64,000 nucleotides of DNA, taken from contig JBAXTZ010000008.1 in assembly GCA_037129925.1 (NCBI GenBank), positions 1-64,000 of the forward strand. The letters are read 5' to 3'. Below, in pieces: positions 45,640 through 52,323 of the stretch (position 1 is the stretch's first letter; every line of letters begins with the position of its first letter). The notes under the pieces were generated by a model. It searched no databases. It saw nothing but the letters and a program-made list of their open reading frames with translations, and was not told where the DNA came from. This DNA comes from JBAXTZ01 sp037129925. Its GTDB lineage: Bacteria > Bacillota > Negativicutes > JBAXTZ01. Made by a program: the position numbers and the translations under genes.

Positions 45640-46347
45640 CTAGTGAACGTCTTCTGCGAAAGACTCCGACAAATAAGATATTGTAAGCAAAGTAAATACA
45701 AACGCTTGAACTCCGGCAACAAACAAGCTAAACATCATCCAGACAATCGTTGGCACCGGGAACCAAGTAGGTAGAATTAAGTTCAAAACTATCAACAACA
45801 CGTCACCAGCGAGAATATTACCAAATAGACGCAAGGCAAGTGTCATGGGCTTTGCCACAGTTTCAATAATGTTTATCGGAAAAAAGAACACGAACGGTTT
45901 GAAATAATGCTTGAAATAATTTCCCAGCCCATGCTTGAAAATCATCATCCCGTTCACAAAAATAAACACGAACAACGCCAATCCCGCCGTGGTATTAATA
46001 TCGCTTGTCGGCGCTTCTAATATCGGAATGGCGCTCATAAGGTTGCAAGATACAATAAAAAGAAATAAAGTCGCGACGTAGGGTAAAACGGATCGCCCTT
46101 TAGGTCCTAAAGAACCATCGACCAAACCGGCAATGAATTCCAGGAACGATTCAAAAAAATTCTGCGCGCCCCGTGGTTTGAGCTGAAGTTTTCTCGTTGC
46201 CATTATTGCAAAGATAATAACCAACACCATCGCAAACCAAGTAGTGACAATGGTATCCAGATTGAACGACACATTACCAAAGTGCACTACATCATGCACT
46301 CCAATCTCATTTGGACTATAGTTAGTAAATAACCCTTTTTCAGCCAT
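45640..46347 (-). CDS. atpB: ATP synthase subunit a
   Basis: Stator subunit of Fo forming the ion half-channels, 235 residues with about six membrane segments. The essential Arg lies in LALRLFGNILAGDVL. It lies 3 nt after atpI and 58 nt before atpE. Confidence 0.96.
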   Translation of the reverse strand: MAEKGLFTNYSPNEIGVHDVVHFGNVSFNLDTIVTTWFAMVLVIIFAIMATRKLQLKPRGAQNFFESFLEFIAGLVDGSLGPKGRSVLPYVATLFLFIVSCNLMSAIPILEAPTSDINTTAGLALFVFIFVNGMMIFKHGLGNYFKHYFKPFVFFFPINIIETVAKPMTLALRLFGNILAGDVLLIVLNLILPTWFPVPTIVWMMFSLFVAGVQAFVFTLLTISYLSESFAEDVH

Positions 46348-46350
46348 AAT

Positions 46351-46734
46351 TTACCTCCGAGTAAACTCCTTGAGTCCTTTTTTAATTAGTACAAGTGAAT
46401 AAATCTTGTTGCCAATTGGTGTAACCATAATACCAAGTAATACAGCAAGCGGATCGAGTCCGCTCTTTATCAATACAGCGATTGCAATGAACATAAAAAA
46501 CAGCCGTAATACCAATCCACGAACCATATAAGCTACGGATTTCTTTCCGGGCGCGACTTTGGCGATTCGATTGCGCAACATCACAAAATACACCGCGCTC
46601 ACTACACCACCTAAAAAAAACGCTAATAATCCTAACATTGAAAAAAAGTAGTACGCGATAATTGCAAACGCCACCGCAACGACCAAAGATGTACAAACAA
46701 TTCCCCGGGCAACCGTTTCCTGTTCAAAAATCAC
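46351..46734 (-). CDS. atpI: ATP synthase subunit I (AtpI/UncI)
   Basis: Small membrane protein of 127 residues with four membrane segments (about 10-33, 34-55, 72-95, 98-118), matching the ATP synthase I chain family, which assists c-ring assembly. The long frame extends far upstream, but that part is the atpZ gene read in another frame. The GTG at 46734 overlaps the atpZ stop as GTGA, so coupling is likely. Confidence 0.82.
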   Translation of the reverse strand: MIFEQETVARGIVCTSLVVAVAFAIIAYYFFSMLGLLAFFLGGVVSAVYFVMLRNRIAKVAPGKKSVAYMVRGLVLRLFFMFIAIAVLIKSGLDPLAVLLGIMVTPIGNKIYSLVLIKKGLKEFTRR

Positions 46735-46931
46735 GTTGTCATTAACCTCTTGTACACTGAATAAAGCGTAGCGACAAAACCTAACACAGCAAACACAATC
46801 GTGAATAGCGGCGAAGTGCACCACCATCCGTCGATGAACCAACCAAAAAACAATGACACAACTATCATAACCGCTGACTGTACAGCTAAAGATGCTGCAA
46901 GACCATAGTCTACAATACTCTTCTTTTCCAC
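46731..46931 (-). CDS. atpZ: AtpZ/AtpI-type small membrane protein
   Basis: A 66-residue protein with two membrane segments. SLFFGWFIDGWWCTSPLFTI and AVLGFVATLYSVYKRL match the ATPase_gene1 (AtpZ) family, found ahead of atpI-atpB in many Firmicutes and linked to Mg2+/Ca2+ handling or complex assembly. The GTG at 46931 (MEKKSIVDYG) is the only sensible start in this frame downstream of the promoter. It lies about 1-2 nt after the predicted transcription start, so the mRNA may be leaderless. Its 3' end overlaps atpI by 4 nt. Confidence 0.75.
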   Translation of the reverse strand: MEKKSIVDYGLAASLAVQSAVMIVVSLFFGWFIDGWWCTSPLFTIVFAVLGFVATLYSVYKRLMTT

Positions 46932-46938
46932 GTTTTTG

Positions 46939-46947
46939 ATTATAACA
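46939..46947 (-). promoter_or_regulatory. Extended -10 promoter of the ATP synthase operon
   Basis: Minus-strand TGTTATAAT (TATAAT at 46944-46939) lies 7 nt before the atpZ GTG and just downstream of wecB. There is no good -35 at 17 nt; a TTGACA occurs only 8 nt upstream of the -10, too close to serve. A close sequence match, TGTTATAATC, precedes the LCP gene. Confidence 0.6.
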
Positions 46948-46986
46948 CAGAATGTCAACACGCACTACAAAAACGCACGCATATAT

Positions 46987-48132
46987 TTAACAAAAATATT
47001 CCGGTTTATCCTCGGAAAAGCCATTTTTCCACAATAGCGTTTTCACAATCCTGAGAGCGGCTATTCCGTCGCCGTAAGGATTAGCAGCTTGTGACATCTT
47101 GGCATAAGCCTGTTCATCCGCGAGCAACTCCCGTGTTGCTTTGTAAATCGCTTCTTCATCAGTTCCGACAAGTCGTACCGTTCCGGCCTGAATTGCTTCC
47201 GGCCGCTCAGTGGTATCGCGTAACACCAGTACTGGTTTCCCAAGCGCCGGTGCCTCTTCCTGTACACCGCCTGAATCTGTCAGGACAATGCAGCTTTTGG
47301 CAATGAGATTGGCAAACGGCTGATATTCCAATGGCTCGATTAAATATACCCGCTCTAAATCGGATAATTCTTCATCAACAATGGCTCGCACTAGCGGATT
47401 TTTATGCATTGGAAAAACAACAGCAGTATCAGGAAATTCAGTAATTATTCGCCGAATCGCGCGGTAAATATTTCGCAGCGGTTCACCTAAATTCTCACGC
47501 CGATGCGTAGTCACGAGAATAATTCTTTTGCTAAAGTCAATTTGGCGAAGCTCTTCAGGGAAAACAAAATCGGTCTTTACCGTACCCATAAGCGCGTCGA
47601 TGACAGTATTACCGGTAATAAATATTGACTCAGGGGAAATGTTTTCCGCAAGCAGATTTTTCGCAGAAGTTGCAGTGGGTGCGAAATGATAGTCGGCTAT
47701 CGATCCGGTCAGTTTACGATTCATTTCCTCGGGCCATGGTGAATATTTGTTACCTGTACGCAATCCGGCTTCAACATGACCTACTGCAATCTGCTGGTAA
47801 AAGGCTGCAAGAGCCGCAGCAAAAGTTGTTGTAGTATCTCCGTGAACCAGTACAATGTCCGGTCGAGCTTCGGAAAATACTTTTTCCAGTCCTTTCACTG
47901 CTTTACAGGTAATATCTGAAAGTGTCTGCCCATGACTCATTATATTTAAATCATAATCGGGCACTATCGAAAATAACTCCAGCACCTGATCAAGCATTTC
48001 ACGATGTTGCGCAGTAACCGCTACCAATGAATCAATGTACTCCGGATGCCTTTTAAGTTCCAATGCGAGCGGCGCCATTTTAATCGCTTCCGGCCGGGTA
48101 CCAAAAACCGTCATTACCTTTAGTTTTTTCAT
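46987..48132 (-). CDS. wecB: UDP-N-acetylglucosamine 2-epimerase (non-hydrolysing)
   Basis: Interconverts UDP-GlcNAc and UDP-ManNAc for surface glycans. 381 residues, with the family motifs KVMTVFGTRPEAIKMAPL at the start, VHGDTTTTFAAALAAFY, VGHVEAGLRTGNKYSPWPEE (catalytic His/Glu region), TTHRRENLG and TDSGGVQEEAPALGKPVL. Overlaps the TagO/WecA gene by 4 nt (ATGA), so the two are co-translated. In Firmicutes the orthologue is called MnaA. Confidence 0.96.
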   Translation of the reverse strand: MKKLKVMTVFGTRPEAIKMAPLALELKRHPEYIDSLVAVTAQHREMLDQVLELFSIVPDYDLNIMSHGQTLSDITCKAVKGLEKVFSEARPDIVLVHGDTTTTFAAALAAFYQQIAVGHVEAGLRTGNKYSPWPEEMNRKLTGSIADYHFAPTATSAKNLLAENISPESIFITGNTVIDALMGTVKTDFVFPEELRQIDFSKRIILVTTHRRENLGEPLRNIYRAIRRIITEFPDTAVVFPMHKNPLVRAIVDEELSDLERVYLIEPLEYQPFANLIAKSCIVLTDSGGVQEEAPALGKPVLVLRDTTERPEAIQAGTVRLVGTDEEAIYKATRELLADEQAYAKMSQAANPYGDGIAALRIVKTLLWKNGFSEDKPEYFC

Positions 48133-49163
48133 TTCTTTCCTCGTTTATCATTATGATCAAAAATCCCCAGCCACTTTGCGCCAAACATTATTAACGCAAA
48201 CAATATTGCAATTATTATTAAGGCATAACTTGGAGCATAGGTCATCATCAATACCGCCACACCGCCCAAAACGATACTGATAGCGTACATCGCCAATACC
48301 GCTTGCTTTACACTTAAGCCCCGTTGCAACAACCGATGATGCAAATGACCTTTATCAGGTGCGAAAATTGGATTACCGCTTTTGTAGCGTCGAAATATCG
48401 CAAATAGTGTATCAAAAATCGGAACTCCAAGCGCTAAAATCGGAACCAAAATCGCAATCGCCGCCAAACTCTTTATTGAGCCGACTATCGACACACTAGC
48501 CAAGATAAATCCCAGGAACATACTGCCGGTATCGCCCATAAATATTTTGGCGGGGTTGAAATTGTGCTGCAAGAACCCCAGAGCCGAACCGGCTAAGGCT
48601 GCAGTCAAAATTGCTGCCGTTGCGTAATTAGCACCCATGGCCATCAAAGAAATTGTCACCGCCGCAATAAAAGAAATTCCTGCCGCTAGCCCATCCAAGC
48701 CGTCAATCAAATTCACCGTATTCACGCAGCCGATGACCCAAATAATAGTAACAGGAGCGGACAACCAAAACGGTAAGTAAAACATTCCCTGTCCAAGTGG
48801 ATTTGATATCCACTCAATTTTTAAATCAAATGCCAACAACACGCAAGCTGCAACTATTTGCAAAAACAACTTTACTTTGGCATCCATTCCCCGCAAATCG
48901 TCCACTATTCCAACTAGAACGATTATTGTGCCACCAATACAGATGCCCAAAACCTGGTTGTTTGCTTGAATAGTAAATAGCACTGCCACAATGAATCCGA
49001 AGTATATCGCCAAACCACCAAGCCGTGCCATCGGTTTTTTATGTACTTTTCGATGATCGGGAAGATCGACTGCGCCAATCTTAAAGGCCAACATTTTAAC
49101 CAACGGTGTCGACAAATAGGCAACCAGCAATGCGATTATAAAAGCTATCGCGTAAGTTATCAT
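48129..49163 (-). CDS. tagO: Undecaprenyl-phosphate GlcNAc-1-phosphate transferase
   Basis: Polytopic inner-membrane enzyme (344 residues, about 11 membrane segments) that starts lipid-linked glycan synthesis by moving GlcNAc-1-P to undecaprenyl phosphate (TagO/WecA family). Motifs: DHRKVHKKPMARLGGLAIYFGF, NLIDGLDGLAAG, FMGDTGSMFLGF and the cytoplasmic HLHHRLLQRG loop. With wecB downstream it points to a teichoic-acid-like, enterobacterial-common-antigen-like or O-antigen-type polymer. Which one cannot be told here. Confidence 0.95.
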   Translation of the reverse strand: MITYAIAFIIALLVAYLSTPLVKMLAFKIGAVDLPDHRKVHKKPMARLGGLAIYFGFIVAVLFTIQANNQVLGICIGGTIIVLVGIVDDLRGMDAKVKLFLQIVAACVLLAFDLKIEWISNPLGQGMFYLPFWLSAPVTIIWVIGCVNTVNLIDGLDGLAAGISFIAAVTISLMAMGANYATAAILTAALAGSALGFLQHNFNPAKIFMGDTGSMFLGFILASVSIVGSIKSLAAIAILVPILALGVPIFDTLFAIFRRYKSGNPIFAPDKGHLHHRLLQRGLSVKQAVLAMYAISIVLGGVAVLMMTYAPSYALIIIAILFALIMFGAKWLGIFDHNDKRGKK

Positions 49164-49179
49164 GTTTTTTCTCCACGGC

Positions 49180-49815
49180 TTATTTTGTCATGTAACCTTT
49201 TTTTATTAACTTTTCAACATGAATTTTCTGAGCAGCTATTATGTCTACTCCGTGATTTTCTTCAAGAATATATAGCATTGTAAAACAACACTGCGCAACA
49301 TCGCATAGTTCGGTCGCCGCGCCATCAATTATCGCCCGATGTTTGAGCTTGTTTTTCTCACCTGATGCGCCACCGTGTTTACCAATATATTGAGTAAGCT
49401 CGCCAAGCTCTTCTTGAATTTTGCACATCGTCTGCATAATATCAGCATTAATGTTCAACCGTGGCAAGTATAAAAATTTGTACTCACCATCGGTCGCAAC
49501 CTGATATTCGAAATCTAGTGCGAAAGAATAATTTTTTTTAATCAATTTATCCAAATGTCTACGCACCATCTGATTAATATCAATTTCATAGAAATCTTCA
49601 AGCACAAATAACATTGTAACACAAGTTTGCGCAACATCCAGCAATTCTGCAACAATTTCCTTTAAACAGTCTGTGCGGCAATCAGCTTGGGATTCATCAT
49701 AAAAGCCAAGGACGGCACGAGCCAATTCTCCGGATTCTTCTACAGCTTTTAAGATCGTTGAATCGAGCGTTGGCGACAAATTATTCATTTTCGGAAGTCT
49801 AAGCATTTTCGACAC
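49180..49815 (-). CDS. Tandem MazG-like nucleotide pyrophosphohydrolase
   Basis: A 211-residue all-helical protein formed by two similar MazG-like halves. The first has AVEESGELARAV (24-35) and ELLDVAQTCVTMLFVLEDFYEIDI (57-80); the second has KIQEELGELTQY (132-143) and ELCDVAQCCFTMLYILEENHGVDI (169-192). Each has an EExxE plus ExxD metal-binding pattern and ends with a (K/E)LIKK(N/G)Y segment. MazG-type enzymes hydrolyse (d)NTPs to monophosphates for pool cleansing. It overlaps the dCMP deaminase gene by 17 nt. Starts at 49815 (GTG), 49806 (ATG) and 49788 (ATG) are all possible; none has a strong ribosome binding site. Confidence 0.78.
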   Translation of the reverse strand: MSKMLRLPKMNNLSPTLDSTILKAVEESGELARAVLGFYDESQADCRTDCLKEIVAELLDVAQTCVTMLFVLEDFYEIDINQMVRRHLDKLIKKNYSFALDFEYQVATDGEYKFLYLPRLNINADIMQTMCKIQEELGELTQYIGKHGGASGEKNKLKHRAIIDGAATELCDVAQCCFTMLYILEENHGVDIIAAQKIHVEKLIKKGYMTK

Positions 49816-50218
49816 TCATTTCTATCACTTCAATATCATCGACGTATTGAAACCAATCGATATGCGGATGGTAGTTTCGAGAAAACACTATCCGTTTGAT
49901 TCCGCAAGTAATTATTAGCTTTTGGCATTCAGGACAAGGACGGTCGGTGCAATACAAAGTTGCTCCCACCCGTTCATCTGGTGCACACTCCAGTAAAGCG
50001 TTTGGCTCAGCGTGAATACAACGTAAACAATGACCATCAATCATATAGCAACCTTCATCGAGGCAATGTGGCAAGCCGGAAGGGCTACCATTATAACCAG
50101 TGCCTTTTATCCGGCGATCTTTTACTACAATAGCACCAACTGCGCGGCGGCTGCAGGTACTGCGTTCAGAGACCTGAAATGCAATTCCCAAATAATATTC
50201 ATCCCATGATTTTCGCAT
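49799..50218 (-). CDS. comEB: dCMP deaminase
   Basis: Zinc enzyme that deaminates dCMP to dUMP, feeding dTMP synthesis. 139 residues with the ligands in CIHAEPNALL (His and catalytic Glu) and RPCPECQKLI (two Cys), plus GYNGSPSGLPHC typical of the ComEB/dCMP deaminase family. The start at 50218 follows TGGAGGT. A -10 element lies upstream at 50241-50246. The overlapping MazG-like gene downstream also fits nucleotide-pool maintenance. Confidence 0.95.
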   Translation of the reverse strand: MRKSWDEYYLGIAFQVSERSTCSRRAVGAIVVKDRRIKGTGYNGSPSGLPHCLDEGCYMIDGHCLRCIHAEPNALLECAPDERVGATLYCTDRPCPECQKLIITCGIKRIVFSRNYHPHIDWFQYVDDIEVIEMSVENA

Positions 50219-50240
50219 ATTTTACCTCCAGGACAGGAAT

Positions 50241-50246
50241 ATTATA
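50241..50246 (-). promoter_or_regulatory. Putative -10 element upstream of comEB
   Basis: Minus-strand TATAAT, 22 nt before the comEB start codon, within the short gap after the zinc-ribbon gene's terminator. The -35 region (TGTGTT at 17 nt) is a poor match. Confidence 0.45.
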
Positions 50247-50269
50247 GCAAACTAATCGTTCAAAACACA

Positions 50270-50304
50270 TAAAAAAATCCTGCGACAATAACTGCCGCAG
50301 GATA
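50270..50304 (-). terminator. Rho-independent terminator after the zinc-ribbon gene
   Basis: On the minus strand ATCCTGCG (50103 region: 50303-50296) pairs with CGCAGGAT (50284-50277) around an 11-nt loop, followed by TTTTTTA. It lies about 16 nt after the zinc-ribbon stop. Confidence 0.87.
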
Positions 50305-50319
50305 AAAGTTGCAAGAAAC

Positions 50320-50595
50320 CTAGCGAGCTTTGTTTTGAAAGCAATTGCTGCAAAATACCGGTTTGTCGCTACGCGGTTGAAACGGCACTTGACACTCAAC
50401 TCCGCACTCAGCGCAAACTACATTATGCATTTCGCGAGCTGATTGGCGCGCCTGTTTTTTGGAAACGCGGCAATCTTTGCATCTTTGCGGCTCATTTTCT
50501 AAGCCTTTCTCTTTGTAGAAAGCCTGCTCGCCGGCAGTGAAAATAAATTCACAACCACATTCTTTGCATTGTAATGTCTTGTCTTCGAATTCCAT
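50320..50595 (-). CDS. Double zinc-ribbon protein
   Basis: A 91-residue protein with two zinc-ribbon-like Cys sets: CKECGCEF...CKDC (residues 10-42) and CAECGVECQVPFQPRSDKPVFCSNCF (about 61-86). The family is widespread in Firmicutes and other bacteria as 'zinc-ribbon domain-containing protein' with no assigned function; the second ribbon pattern is its hallmark. The ATG at 50595 follows CGAGGT. It is preceded by an unusual ~245-nt leader that carries a strong promoter and a structured RNA, and followed by a terminator. Confidence 0.85.
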   Translation of the reverse strand: MEFEDKTLQCKECGCEFIFTAGEQAFYKEKGLENEPQRCKDCRVSKKQARQSAREMHNVVCAECGVECQVPFQPRSDKPVFCSNCFQNKAR

Positions 50596-50619
50596 TGTTT
50601 TACCTCGATTATTTGTAAT

Positions 50620-50840
50620 TCACCGATATTTGGCTGACCTGGTCTTTGACCCCACACTCGCCTGCAGGAAGTTTCGCTCCTAACCCGAAGGTCCCCACTA
50701 CTACCTCTCTCGCTTTTCCAAAGAAAAACGGCAGGACTTACCCCAAAGCCGCACCATGCTCACAATCATTTGATTGCTTACGTGGGCCGTTTCGCCTGCG
50801 ACTGGCATCGGCTTGCAACCACAGACCCAAATATAAGCTT
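50620..50840 (-). ncRNA. Structured RNA (6S-like candidate or long 5' leader)
   Basis: The 430-nt gap between 50595 and 51026 holds no gene, but minus-strand 50840-50620 has the marks of a structured RNA. A strong promoter sits directly upstream. The ends pair: ATATTTGG (50834-50827) with CCAAATAT (50633-50626), next to GGTCT/AGACC. Further helices include GCAGG/CCTGC, the hairpin CAATC-AAAT-GATTG, an ACC-TTCG-GGT tetraloop hairpin and, at the centre of the molecule, CGTTTTTC-TTTG-GAAAAGCG. A rod with a closing stem and a hairpin near the midpoint, about 200 nt long, is reminiscent of 6S RNA, but the identity is unproven. No terminator separates it from the zinc-ribbon gene 30 nt on, so a regulatory leader is the alternative. 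It is not recognisably RNase P, tmRNA, SRP RNA or a riboswitch I know. Confidence 0.5.
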
Positions 50841-50846
50841 AGTGGT

Positions 50847-50875
50847 ATTATATGTTGGAAAATAAAAAAATGCAA
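50847..50875 (-). promoter_or_regulatory. Strong promoter of the structured RNA/zinc-ribbon transcript
   Basis: Minus-strand TTGCAT (50875-50870), an AT-rich 17-nt spacer and TATAAT (50852-50847), predicting a start near 50840. It is among the best promoter matches in the window. Confidence 0.75.
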
Positions 50876-50965
50876 GTATTTTTTTGAATTTGTCTTAGCA
50901 AATAAATTGTGTTTTCGATGAATGTTTTTCAACGTAAATATTATTTTTCTTAGTTATGTTTTAAA

Positions 50966-50994
50966 TTGCAATTGTTTTTCGAATGTTCTATCAT
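50966..50994 (+). promoter_or_regulatory. Promoter for the HD-GYP gene
   Basis: Plus-strand TTGCAA (50966-50971), 17-nt spacer, TATCAT (50989-50994), about 32 nt upstream of the HD-GYP start. It is divergent from the structured-RNA promoter about 90 nt away. Confidence 0.55.
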
Positions 50995-51025
50995 TAGCTA
51001 AACTCACTCTAAAGGTGGAAATTAA

Positions 51026-51631
51026 ATGTACATGCCATCAATTCATAGACAGGCCGAATACGATGGCGGATTGGAAAAGCTGGCATCGATTTGCAATACC
51101 TATTTAGTTCTTATGAAAGAAAAGAATGCCAGTCTGTATTTGCACGCACACCAAACCGCTAACTATGCAGTAGCTATCGCAACCCGTTTAAAGTTACCGG
51201 CTGAAGAAATTAATTCAATAAGCTTTGCCGCGCTGTTGCACGATGTCGGTCAATTATCTATTCCAAACTCTGTTCTTTATAAAGCTCCGTTCTTGTCTAC
51301 GCGTGAGTTATCAACTTACAAAAATCATTGTCTTTCCGGTTGCGCGATGTTGGAAAACATCGCTGCTTGTCAAACGATAATTCCGTTCATAAAACACCAT
51401 CATGAGCAATGGAACGGCAGCGGCTATCCGAAACGTTTAAAAGGTTTGAACATCCCGCTGGGCGCCCGTGTTATAGCCGTTGCAAATTTTTTTGATCATT
51501 TTATCAACCCTTGTGTTCAGAACTGGCGCAAAACAAAATCTGAGGCAATAGCCGAATTAACCAACCTATCTGGCACTTTATTTGATCCGACAATAGTCAA
51601 GGCTTTTATATCAATATTAGGAAAACAATAA
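51026..51631 (+). CDS. Stand-alone HD-GYP-type protein with altered motif
   Basis: A 201-residue soluble protein consisting only of an HD-GYP-like domain. It has LLHDVGQLSIPNSVLY (HD at 72-73), His101, HHHEQWNGSGYP (124-135, the GYP motif) and ARVIAVANFFDHF. HD-GYP enzymes hydrolyse cyclic di-GMP. Two usual positions differ: Lys of HDxGK is Gln76, and the metal-ligand Asp of the VAD motif appears as Asn154. Activity may be changed or lost. The ATG at 51026 follows AAAGGTGG with 7-nt spacing; it has its own promoter and a strong terminator. It is one of only three plus-strand genes. Confidence 0.85.
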   Translation: MYMPSIHRQAEYDGGLEKLASICNTYLVLMKEKNASLYLHAHQTANYAVAIATRLKLPAEEINSISFAALLHDVGQLSIPNSVLYKAPFLSTRELSTYKNHCLSGCAMLENIAACQTIIPFIKHHHEQWNGSGYPKRLKGLNIPLGARVIAVANFFDHFINPCVQNWRKTKSEAIAELTNLSGTLFDPTIVKAFISILGKQ

Positions 51632-51663
51632 GCGACAGCAAAATTGCTGTCGCTTATTTTTTT
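51628..51663 (+). terminator. Bidirectional terminator between HD-GYP gene and comF
   Basis: A 14-bp perfect stem ATAAGCGACAGCAA / TTGCTGTCGCTTAT with a minimal loop is followed on the plus strand by seven T residues. It overlaps the HD-GYP stop and lies just after the convergent comF stop, so it can serve both (the minus-strand tail TTGTTTTCC is weaker). Confidence 0.88.
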
Positions 51664-52321
51664 ATCTACCATGTGCCAAAGTCAATGATCTAACTACTGC
51701 GGCTCCAGATTGTTTCAATGATTTTGCACATTCTTCCAATGTTGCGCCGCTAGTAAAGATATCGTCAACTAACAACACATGTGCGCCTTTAACTACTGAT
51801 GGCTGGCCGACATAAAACACTCCGCGGACATTTTCCCGACGAGCTTGTTGCAATAGTTGCCATTGAGGAGCTGTGCCTTTAGTTCTTGTCAACAAATCTA
51901 CCCATGGCATGCCGTTGTTCTTCGCCCACATTCGGAAAATGAGTTCACTTTGATTGTAACCGCGCTCGCGATAACGTTTTTTGTGCAGTGGCACCGGTAC
52001 AACCATATCAAAATGTTCTTTCGGAAACAATTCTGTAATCGGCGGCACCAGATCGCGCAACGCTGCCGAGCGTTTGATTTTTTGATTATATTTTATATCT
52101 TTTAACGTCTTTCTCAATGCGCCGGCATAGGCACACAAATAAATTACACTGTCCAGATATTTGAATCGGTGTGATGAAACATCGGCTTCCTGTTTTTGAA
52201 CATTTGGTTTACAGCGAACGCAAAATGTCATTGATTCAACTTTTCTGCCACACCCCGGACAAGTGTTGGGATAAATAATGTTTCTAATTCCGTAGAGCAT
52301 CCTGGTAAATATTCCGTTCAA
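51662..52321 (-). CDS. comF: ComF family phosphoribosyltransferase-like protein
   Basis: A 219-residue protein with an N-terminal zinc-binding part (CPGCGRKVESMTFCVRC) and a C-terminal phosphoribosyltransferase-fold domain with VVPVPLHKKRYRERGYNQSELI and the PRPP loop VLLVDDIFTSGATLEECAKSL. ComF proteins help take up single-stranded DNA in competence, with RecA/PriA-type partners in other species. It starts 2 nt after recD2. comFA is absent from the window. Confidence 0.92.
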   Translation of the reverse strand: MNGIFTRMLYGIRNIIYPNTCPGCGRKVESMTFCVRCKPNVQKQEADVSSHRFKYLDSVIYLCAYAGALRKTLKDIKYNQKIKRSAALRDLVPPITELFPKEHFDMVVPVPLHKKRYRERGYNQSELIFRMWAKNNGMPWVDLLTRTKGTAPQWQLLQQARRENVRGVFYVGQPSVVKGAHVLLVDDIFTSGATLEECAKSLKQSGAAVVRSLTLAHGR

Positions 52322-52323
52322 TT

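Noticed and set aside
46939..46960. TTGACA close upstream of the atp -10 element
   Set aside because: It lies only 8 nt from TATAAT, too close for a sigma-70 -35; the extended -10 explains the promoter better.
46351..46965. A continuous 204-codon frame covering both atpI and the region upstream
   Set aside because: The N-terminal part is Cys/Arg-rich and unlike any membrane protein, while another frame there encodes a good AtpZ protein. The two genes overlap as GTGA.
50620..50840. Assignment as RNase P RNA, tmRNA, SRP RNA, glmS, cobalamin or T-box RNA
   Set aside because: Their conserved cores (for example the RNase P CR motifs, the tmRNA tag frame and the T-box GGTGG element) are not present, and the size fits none but 6S.
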